From NCBI RefSeq assembly GCF_001619985.1, contig NW_017264193.1, forward strand, positions 811,726-875,725: a DNA stretch of 64,000 bases. The letters are read 5' to 3'. Source of the DNA: Xylona heveae TC161. Taxonomy: Eukaryota > Ascomycota > Xylonomycetes > Xylonales > Xylonaceae. This document shows, one piece after another, positions 56,693 through 64,000 of this stretch. The translations under genes were made by a program, and so were the position numbers. How positions within the stretch are numbered: position 1 is the stretch's first letter; the number at the start of each line of letters is the position of its first letter. Below the pieces are notes generated by a model. That model was given only the letters and a program-made list of their open reading frames with translations, ran no database searches and was not told the DNA's origin.

Positions 56693-57955
56693 ATGTCCAA
56701 GCTCACTCAGCGCAACGGCATGCGGCCAGCAGATGATCAAGGTAAGTCCTCTTGCTTTTCAGAATTTCCAAACCTCTTCACCACCCTCCTTCCTCGTACC
56801 GACCACACCATACAATTACATCCCATGCTAACCTACGCATCAGAAACATGTCCCATCTGCAAAACATCTCGGTACCTGAACCCGAACATGAAGTTCCTGG
56901 TGAACCCAGAATGCTACCACAAAATGTGCTCCGCATGCGTGGACCGGATCTTCAGCGCGGGACCCGCCCCATGTCCCGTGGCAGGGTGCCACCGCACGCT
57001 GCGGAAAGCGCGATTCCGGGCCCAAACCTTTGAAGACATCCAAGTGGAGCGAGAAGTAGACATCCGCCGAAGGGTCGCGGCGACATTTAATCGACGCGAA
57101 GAAGAATTCGAAACGCTGCTCGACTACAACAACTACCTCGAAGAAGTGGAGACGATCACGTTCAACCTGCTCAACGGGATCGACTTATCTGCCACGGAGA
57201 AGAAACTGGCCAACTATGCCGCGCAGAATGCGCAGGCCATATCGGCCAACGCGTCGCGGGCCTCGCGCGAGGCGGCGTCGCTGTCGGCACAACAGGCAGC
57301 AGAGCGTGAGGCGGCCCGACTCCGTCGCGAGGCGGCGCGCAGAGAAGAGGAAGAAGAGCGCGAAGAGCGGGAGGAGTTGCGCAGAGAAGCATTGACCCGT
57401 CTGGCGGCAGGCAACCAGGGCGAAGCAGATCGCATCGCGCACGAAATGCAAAAGATTGTGCTGAAGAAGAGCACGGCCCGCAAACAGAGACAGCAGATGG
57501 AGTCGCTGCTCAAACCCAGAGCGGGTATGGCTGGTGCTGGCGGTGCTGCGGCTAGTGGTCTTGCAGCGGGCGCAGATAATGGGTCCGCAGCCTTGGCTGA
57601 TAATGATACGTTTGTCATCAAGGGCCTCAAACCCACTCTTCCTGTCGAGCCGGAGAAGCCGTATGATCCGTTTGGCGGCTACACGGAGCATAGAGAGTAC
57701 TATGTTCTCAAGGATACCTATGAGCATCCCTGGCTCGATGATGTCCGTAGCAAACCTCAGTTTCTCGCAGGCGGGTACGATGTGCATGAGTATTATGCAC
57801 GGACCATGTTTGAGGCGTTTTCGGGTCTGTGCTGTTTTGTCGGGGACGAGGTAGCCGCGCGGGAGAAGGCATCTTCTGGGGAGGTGGCCACCACTGCTGC
57901 TGCGGAGGCGGCGGGGGCGGGAGGAGGAGACATCAACATGGACGATGTCTTCTAA
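56693..57955 (+). CDS. TFB3: TFIIH subunit Tfb3 (MAT1 homologue)
   Basis: RING-finger subunit of TFIIH that anchors the CDK-activating kinase to the core, so it acts in promoter opening and CTD phosphorylation (family knowledge). Exons 56693-56741 and 56844-57955 give 386 residues. The RING is ETCPICKTSRYLNPNMKFLV, PECYHKMCSACVDRIFSAG and APCPVAGCHRTLRKARF, with all zinc ligands. Then TFEDIQVEREVDIRRRVAAT and FETLLDYNNYLEEVETITFN (the MAT1 signature), a long charged Ala/Glu/Arg coiled coil, and a C-terminal region with PYDPFGGYTEHREYYVLKDT. The only intron (56742-56843) is 102 nt, a multiple of three, and has no stop in frame, so retention would add 34 residues just before the RING. Confidence 0.95.
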   Translation: MSKLTQRNGMRPADDQGKSSCFSEFPNLFTTLLPRTDHTIQLHPMLTYASETCPICKTSRYLNPNMKFLVNPECYHKMCSACVDRIFSAGPAPCPVAGCHRTLRKARFRAQTFEDIQVEREVDIRRRVAATFNRREEEFETLLDYNNYLEEVETITFNLLNGIDLSATEKKLANYAAQNAQAISANASRASREAASLSAQQAAEREAARLRREAARREEEEEREEREELRREALTRLAAGNQGEADRIAHEMQKIVLKKSTARKQRQQMESLLKPRAGMAGAGGAAASGLAAGADNGSAALADNDTFVIKGLKPTLPVEPEKPYDPFGGYTEHREYYVLKDTYEHPWLDDVRSKPQFLAGGYDVHEYYARTMFEAFSGLCCFVGDEVAAREKASSGEVATTAAAEAAGAGGGDINMDDVF

Positions 57956-59025
57956 CCTTGTCCCATCTCCTCCTTACCTTACTTGCACTCTTCCCTTCCC
58001 GTTTTCTTTGCTCTTCTTCTTCTTCTTCTTCTTCTCTTTACACAATGATACCCCCAATCCTTCTTTTCCCCAACCATACAATGTCATTCCTTTTTCCTTT
58101 TTCTTATCAAACAAAGGTGTTATTTGAGGAGAATATGGGCGCATATAGCATACGCAAGTGTTGCTTTCTACGAAATGCTGGATTGTACGGCGTTGCAGGC
58201 ATGGCATGGCATGGCATAGCATAGCATACATCCCATCACATCACATAGTAATGGATAGTATAGCAACGACAAATAGCATGGAATAATTACATTTATCGAT
58301 ATCAATATCCATATTTTTTTCCGTATTGAAATCGATATTGAAACTCAAATTGAAATTAAAGAATTCGAGCTTAGACTCTCTTCTCTTGACTCGAGCGGTA
58401 AGGTAGACTGAGCTTACTACTGATATAGTACTGGTGATAGTAATAATAATGATGATGATGATGATGATATGATAATGTGATGACGATAATAATGTAATAA
58501 TGTAATATAATATAAAAATGAGGGGGAAAAAAAGTAATAATATAATAATGTAATGTAAATAAAAGGGTATCTTTATCTTTCTACAGATATATAAACTGTC
58601 CTGTCCCGTCCTCTCCTGCCCTGCCCTGTACTGTATCGACATGTCGTAGTACTATGTATATAGTACAGAACAATATCTGTTTAAACATATGACCGAAAAA
58701 AAACTTGGAACAAGGAGCATAGACCCCAAAAAGGGTGGAAGGTGGTAGAGGCGGGAAAAAAAAAAGAGATAAAAAATGAAAATAAAACAAAAATAAAAAG
58801 GACAACAGATAGAAAACGTCCATCACTAGTTTGTGCTGGTCTCGCTGGATAATCTCCGATTACATAAGTGCCAAGCAGAGCGCAGTGCCGCTGGCGTCAA
58901 CTGTTTGAATACGGAAGACTTATGAATGATCTTAGTTGCAGATAGTCGAGTCCAGTCGAAAGGCAAGCGGATAGACCAAAGACAAATTGATAGTCGAGAA
59001 CGCTTGAAGACCAAATGCCATCACA
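57956..59025. repeat. Convergent intergenic DNA with microsatellites
   Basis: Between TFB3 and PEF1 stops. It holds (CTT)n at about 58011-58036, an ATGGC/ATAGC pentamer tandem at 58201-58225, and GAT/AAT trinucleotide runs at about 58440-58500. No gene seen. Confidence 0.6.
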
Positions 59026-60938
59026 TTATCGCTGGCGAATGATTTCTGTGTAATTGGAAAACTGGCCATTAGTCCATGGAAATGTAGAACAAAAGAGGAC
59101 TGGATATGATTGTTGAACGTACCTGTGAGGAACTCCTCGCTGTAAAGGGGACATATGTTAGCTAAGGTATGCTTGATGATACAGGATGACGAGTATAGTA
59201 TGACAAGAAAAAAAATGGCGCGAGTAAATCAAGATCGTCTCGAATAGACGACCAGCATCCACAGGAAAGACAAGGGTGAAGGGAATCACCATCGTTGGCA
59301 AGCAAAAGATGAGGTAAAACTTATTCAAAGGACTGGGAAGGGAAACGTACAAGCTCAGCGTGATATACCCGTCACGGTCGTCGTCATACTTTTTAAACAC
59401 GTCTGTCATGCGCTTGAGGCTGATGCAGGACTGGACAAAGACGTCAAAGGAAATGGCATTTGCTCCTGTGGTCCCGATATGAACGTGTTAGCGACGAATG
59501 GATTGGATTCCAAGTACGGAAAGAATAGCATAGAGGAGTAAACAGATACATACCGCGTTTGTCATATGTTCGGAAGAGCGTTTGTACGAATTGCGGAGTG
59601 AGGCGGTATCCGAATGCTAAAGGACGTCAGTACGATATCTGAAACACAAAACACACCATTACAATATCGCTGAGTGTTGAAAACAGGGTGTCTTCGAGGC
59701 GAACGTACCGACAAGAGCTTTGGAATACTCATCGAAGCTAATGTTTCCGCTACGATCTTCGTCAAAGCGGTCAAACAGCGCGCGCCATGAAGCGAGAAAG
59801 TTCCATAGACCACTATACCCATGTCAATAATCACTGCGCTTTGCAAGATGATTCTAAATGTTAGCAAGGATGAAGACCATAATAATTACATACCAGAACT
59901 CGCTGAAACCAATTGTGCCATCGCGATCACTGTCAAACATTCTAAACCAAAATTTGATAAGCATGTTATCCCATTACGCGCAAACAGGTATATCCAAACC
60001 TTATCATCATCCTGACCGTGTGCGGATCAAACGGTGTCCAATCGCCATTGATTAACGCGGCTCCGAGCTCGCGCTCGCTCAACTCGCCAGAGCCTACACG
60101 CAATTCGGCATTAGTAATCTATCATCTCGAACAAAACTCCAGGTCTTTTCTCATGATTCGTCCTTTCATGGTTCCCTACTCACCGTTTTTGTCAACGGCT
60201 TGGAACAGTGGAATGAGCGAGGCTTCAGACGCGTCTCGCGCCACAATCGGACTGGACGGGGGCCGAGACGAGACTGGCGGTCGATTGTGGTAGCCCTGTG
60301 GCGGTGGAGGAGGAGCACCGAACGCTTGGTGCTGGGGCGGTGGAGAAAATCCGTAATTGTTGTACCGCTGCTGCGGAGGGGGTCGAGAAAAGTCTTCGGG
60401 CTGCAATGGCGGGGAACTGACCGAGCCATATCGCGCATGAGGCGGCGGGCCCCCGGCCGTTGGAGGAACAGCGCCAGCAGGAGGAGGACCTTGGGAATAT
60501 CCAGCACTGCCGTATCCACTTCCTCTGCCACGCCCACCGTTTGACGGCGGGCCTTGCTGCATTGATGGTCGCAGCGGCGGATGAGGTTTGTTGTAGTTGG
60601 GAGGCCCGCTCTGTTGCTGTGGCGGGGGCGCAGGCTGCGAATTGGAATGCGGGCGGTTACTGAGCATCTGTGCGGCCTATTGATGCCAGAAAGAATAGTT
60701 GTTTAGATTAAATGGTTGCGACTGAATACGTGAGCGGGAAACGAGGAGGGAATGTACCTGGTCTGGTTCCGCATGCCTGTGCTGAGCGTTAGCATCATCT
60801 AACATAATTGCTGCTGCCTTACAAGACACTGACAAGTCAGGAGAAATCATTGCGACTTGTCGCAGCGCAAGAGTGAAAGGGAAAAGGGAAGACATACGCA
60901 GGCAGCGCATCTGGATTATATCGCTTCTGATAAGCCAT
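59026..60938 (-). CDS. PEF1: Penta-EF-hand calcium-binding protein (Pef1/ALG-2-like)
   Basis: Calcium sensor of the peflin/ALG-2 class; in yeast Pef1 acts in polar growth (family knowledge). Ten exons: 60938-60898, 60776-60758, 60676-60184, 60093-60000, 59941-59894, 59812-59709, 59616-59554, 59465-59351, 59139-59123 and 59045-59026, giving 337 residues. The start MAYQKRYNPDALPA is followed by a Pro/Gln/Gly-rich disordered half. EF-hands follow: DKNGSGELSERELG, DSDRDGTIGFSEF, DEDRSGNISFDEYSKALV, DKRGANAISFDVFVQSC (the degenerate one expected in the family) and DDDRDGYITLSFEEF, ending in EIIRQR. Exons of 19, 17 and 20 nt would be missed by most gene finders. Every junction is in frame. Confidence 0.93.
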
Positions 60939-61748
60939 ATTCTGGTATGGTGGGAATTACTGGGCGATCAATGGACACAAAGCTCAATGACTTTGGAAGA
61001 GAATATATGCGTTTCTTTCTGAGCCGTGAAGGGCGCAGGGGGGGAGAAAGAGCTGCGGCCGAGTCACAAGGCTGCGCGAGGGAGAGACACCGGTGAGGCT
61101 GAGCTTGAGCTTAAACCGGAGACGTGGGCGGTCACGATTCGAACCAAACCAGGGAGAGGACAATGTCTAATAAGCAAAAAGAAGAGCTTGTCAATTCAGA
61201 TTCTGGCATACATATATATTTTCTCGGGTTCTTTGTGTCGCAATGGCGCAGCTCCACCAACACAGACCACGACTTACCTGGCGTTGTTGTTATTGGATGG
61301 CAGTCTGTCCCTTGACAGCTCTTTGTAGATATCGACTTGGTCGCAGACTAAGTTATATACCAGGTACAGTATATACAGGACAGTGCAGGCAGTCGGGACG
61401 AGAATGGATGAAGGAAAAAAATTCTTGAATTTCCCCTTTGGAAACACAGCGAGGATCTATATCTTGATCGGCATAATGAGACAGGATACTCCGTCCTCTC
61501 ATCGTTCACCGTAATATCTCGTCCCTGTGGCGGGGCAGAGCCGGTTGAATTAGCTTCTCCATCGACTTTCATCATGGTGGGGCTGCCTGCCTTCCTGGCT
61601 GCTAAGGTTCCGAGATTATCCCGCTCGCAGATCCACTCAGGGACCAGTAAGTTGGGACCAGATTCATTACGTGATGTTGCACCTTAACTTAATCATAATT
61701 TCCGACAGCAACCCTTAGAGGACGTCGACATCGACATCATCAAACACC
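60939..61748. promoter_or_regulatory. Divergent promoter region (PEF1 / GCG1)
   Basis: 810 bp between two divergent starts. A TTCGAATC-like B box near 61135 has no accompanying tRNA. No specific operator recognised. Confidence 0.5.
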
Positions 61749-62839
61749 ATGGGTGAAGGCGGTGCACCGGGAGAATTTTGGCTCTTTGGTTACGGGTAAG
61801 TCGAGCCTGTCACTTTCCCTTTCCAAGTTGTGACGCAGGTTATACCGCTAAGCTGTATGTACCACAATTCTGCGTTGGAGTGCTGACGACAATTCCATCA
61901 CTTGTAGGAGCTTAATCTGGAAGCCCCCGCCACATTATGGTATTTTTGATAAACTCACTGACAGTAAATATTCCTATTCCTATCGTTGACAATTCTCAGA
62001 TCAGCGCATTCCGGGATTTATAAAAGGCTATGTCCGAAGATTTTGGCAGGCCAGGTGAGTTTACCAGCTGTAAATGTAATCCCCTTGTTTCCCACCTCTT
62101 TGAAAGTAATCATCATTGGATCAATACAAACACTGCATCGATTTACCATTCTAAGAGGACATTGTGCAATAGTGAAGATCATCGTGGCACACCCGAAGCA
62201 CCAGGCCGTGTTGTGACGCTGATAGAGCGTCCATTCTGGGAGACGCTTGAGGATGTGGTTTGTTCCCCTTTCTGTTACACCCGTACCTTCCTTGACTTCG
62301 ATAATCTTCAAAGAAAAACATCACGACCTGACGAAATAAAATAGCATAGCGTGAGCGACGACAAAGTCTGGGGCGTGGCGTACCGCATTCGACCAGACAA
62401 GGTCGAAGAGGTACAGCAGTATCTAGACATTCGAGAAATCAACGGCTACTCGATCCACTACACACCCTTTTATCCGGCAGACCGGGAAATACCAACAATA
62501 CGATGCATGGTCTACATTGGTCTCCCCAATAACCCGCAGTTTGTCGGTTCGCAGGACCCCGAGAGACTCGCCGAGCATATCCTTCGCAGCAAAGGACCGA
62601 GTGGCGAGAACAAGGAATACTTGTTAATGTTGGAGCGAGCATTGGAGGAATTAGCCATCGACAGCGGTGACGAGCATATTCTGGACCTGGCTACGAGGCT
62701 AAGGAAATTAGAGGCCCAGTGTACGCCTGGTGTCACAGCGCCGCCCGAGGTTGAAGAGGCATTTGCTGTAGATAATGAACTCAATAGAGTGGGCACCACG
62801 GATGAGCAAGAAGAGGTTGAGAAAGCATCTCAGCAATAA
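61749..62839 (+). CDS. GCG1: Glutathione-specific gamma-glutamylcyclotransferase (ChaC-type)
   Basis: Cleaves glutathione to 5-oxoproline and Cys-Gly in the cytosol, like yeast Gcg1/mammalian ChaC (family knowledge). Five exons, 61749-61795, 61908-61939, 62000-62054, 62173-62257 and 62345-62839, give 237 residues. The substrate loop is FGYGSLIWKPPPHY, built across the first junction. FIKGYVRRFWQASEDHRGTP, EAPGRVVTLIERPFWETLED and KVWGVAYRIRPDKVEEVQQY follow. The catalytic Glu is in LDIREINGY. The C-terminal ~60 residues are an acidic extension (DEQEEVEKASQQ). The fourth donor could be at 62255 or 62258, giving one codon of uncertainty. Confidence 0.93.
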
Positions 62840-63387
62840 TACAAATCAGAAAATAAGAGGAAAAAACACTTTCAAAAGCACTTTTGTTCTCCGTAATTGT
62901 GCGGTATATATGATCCCCACGAGAGTGCAAACATCAGCCCACAATGACCTTTCAAGAGTTGCAACATTGCAAGAACCATTTAGCACAAATAGCCGCAAAT
63001 CAAAAAGACAAAAGGCCCTCAAATGTTTGACGAGGACAAAAAGATTTTAGAAACGATTTAACAGCAAAGGTATGAAGACCGACGACCACCGAATCTGCGC
63101 GCTCCCAAGGCCGTCCACATCGATGAGCCGCGTCGGGGAATCATCAATGCAGAAGGAAAAAAAGAGTTCAAACGACACCAAGAGGACTTGAGCTCAACCC
63201 GCAAACCTGATGATTTTGAAACCATTCAAGGAAAAATACCAGCTCCCGAAAGATAAGGAGCCAGTGTCTCTCCGAGGGAAAGAAATTCAACGTCACCAGT
63301 CACACAGATCTGACAGCACCATTCTCAACGCATCTAATCACGCACGAAAAGAGGATTCGGTATCGTGGAAACGGGGCAGGTCTCCGT
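62840..63387. other. Intergenic between convergent GCG1 and the glycine-rich RRM gene
   Basis: About 550 bp of 3' flanks. Nothing recognised. Confidence 0.5.
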
Positions 63388-64000
63388 TTACCAGCCGCTG
63401 CCTTGGCCGGAACCCTGGCCCTCGTAGCTCTGGCCACCAGCATACGACTGACCACCTCCATACGAGTTACCACCCCAGCCGCGAGAGCCACCGCCAGAGT
63501 AGCCGCCTAAAGTAGATTGTAAGCATCAAGTGTCAACGTGCAATTTCATCGGTCTCATCAGCGCTTACCCTCGCGACCACCACCGTAGCCACCGCCGCCT
63601 AGAAAGGAGGTTAGTGAATGATACTGTTGCGAGCGAAATGATGGAGGACAAACCATAGCCACCAGAGGGACGGTTGTAGCCACCACGGCCACCGTAACCA
63701 CCGCTGCCGCCGGCACCACCGGTGCGCTCAGAGGCCTTGTCGACACGAATGGTGCGTCCATCGAACCTGCATTGTAACAATCAATTATCCATCGTTTTGA
63801 AGAAATTTGTAGAGGGGAGAAGACGTACTCAACGTTGTTCATGGCCGAAATGGCGGAATTGGCATCGGTCTCATTGGCGAAACGGACGAAGCCGAAGCCA
63901 CGGCTGCGTCCAGTATCACGGTCCTTTACAACGACCTTTTCACATATTATCAGCAGGTTATTCTTCTTGATAGACAGATAGTCGTGGATTAGCCTCACCG
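63388..64000 (-). CDS. Glycine-rich RRM RNA-binding protein (3' part, cut by window end)
   Basis: Cytoplasmic or nuclear RNA-binding protein of the plant-GRP/CIRBP type. Visible exons are 64000-63999 (partial), 63935-63829, 63766-63654, 63598-63569 and 63506-63388. The RRM second half is seen: [20 protein letters not shown] (RNP1 = RGFGFVRF), [20 protein letters not shown] and [11 protein letters not shown] Gly/Tyr/Ser-rich tail follows ([16 protein letters not shown]), ending [10 protein letters not shown]. The start and RNP2 lie beyond the window. The four complete or partial introns are 55-63 nt. Small exons (30 nt) in the Gly tail are in frame, so alternative splicing of the tail is possible. 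Confidence 0.93.

Noticed and set aside
61120-61150. Second possible tRNA B box (GGTTCGAATC on minus strand)
   Set aside because: No A box, acceptor or anticodon arm around it.
1-64000. CRISPR arrays, rRNA, transposons, virus-like elements or secondary-metabolite cluster
   Set aside because: No spacer-repeat array, rRNA core, transposase/reverse transcriptase motif, terminal repeats or PKS/NRPS signature was seen anywhere in the window.

Overview
The window is nuclear DNA of a filamentous ascomycete (Pezizomycotina). The genes are spliced, with many introns of about 50-130 nt that carry CTAAC/CTGAC-type branch sites. The gene set is fungal: HAP3/HapC-type NF-YB, CAF120, YPT35, a DUF7707 GPI wall protein, an SAS4-domain protein and filamentous-fungal ARO8. 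Protein signatures point to Eurotiomycetes, perhaps Onygenales; that narrower placement is an inference. No bacterial operon logic, CRISPR array, rRNA, or intact or fossil transposon/virus-like element was recognised.

Layout, left to right. 1-5.5 kb: 3' part of the ribosome-associated Hsp70 SSB1, mitochondrial ribosome-recycling factor, a mitochondrially targeted Arg/Gly-rich protein, and the APC/C subunit CDC26. 6.5-14.4 kb (minus strand): TAF2 of TFIID (7 exons), an SAS4-domain chromatin protein, and the PX protein YPT35. 16-20 kb (plus): a GPI-anchored DUF7707 protein and an IQ-motif protein related to plant IQM proteins. 20.6-22 kb: two inverted intron-bearing tRNA-Lys(CTT) genes. 22.8-27.2 kb: CAF120 (CCR4-NOT). 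29.6-34.5 kb: PTC7, UTP23, and a tight divergent pair CMC2/prefoldin-2. 37.5-44.4 kb: HAP3, ARO8, OST2. 45.4-48.5 kb: an accessory pocket with a small Cys-rich protein and a divergent protein kinase, then a TMEM14 protein. 51-53.7 kb: a candidate structured RNA and the URI/BUD27 prefoldin-like protein. 54.3-55.6 kb: a lineage-specific long ORF in AT-rich DNA. 56.7-64 kb: TFB3 (TFIIH), PEF1 (penta-EF-hand), GCG1 (glutathione breakdown), and the 3' part of a glycine-rich RRM protein cut by the window end.

Most genes are core housekeeping: transcription (TAF2, TFB3, HAP3, CAF120, SAS4), protein folding and ribosomes (SSB1, prefoldin 2, URI, UTP23) and mitochondria (RRF1, CMC2, PTC7, the Arg/Gly-rich protein). 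They are not an evident pathway cluster. Accessory-looking DNA is concentrated at about 34.5-37.5, 44.4-47.8, 48.5-51.6 and 53.8-56.7 kb. Exon boundaries below were worked out by hand from donor, branch and acceptor sites and reading-frame continuity; wherever a complete model is given, the exon lengths sum to a multiple of three.

The most interesting leads are the hairpin-rich element with Pol III-like boxes at about 51 kb, the inverted tRNA-Lys pair sharing an anticodon-stem mismatch, four CCAAT boxes phased at 11 bp near 14.9 kb, the plant-IQM-like protein, the lineage-specific ORF at 54.4 kb, and several unusual splicing cases (a GC-AG intron, stop-free introns, an ATG-only exon, a 40-nt intron or frameshift in ARO8).
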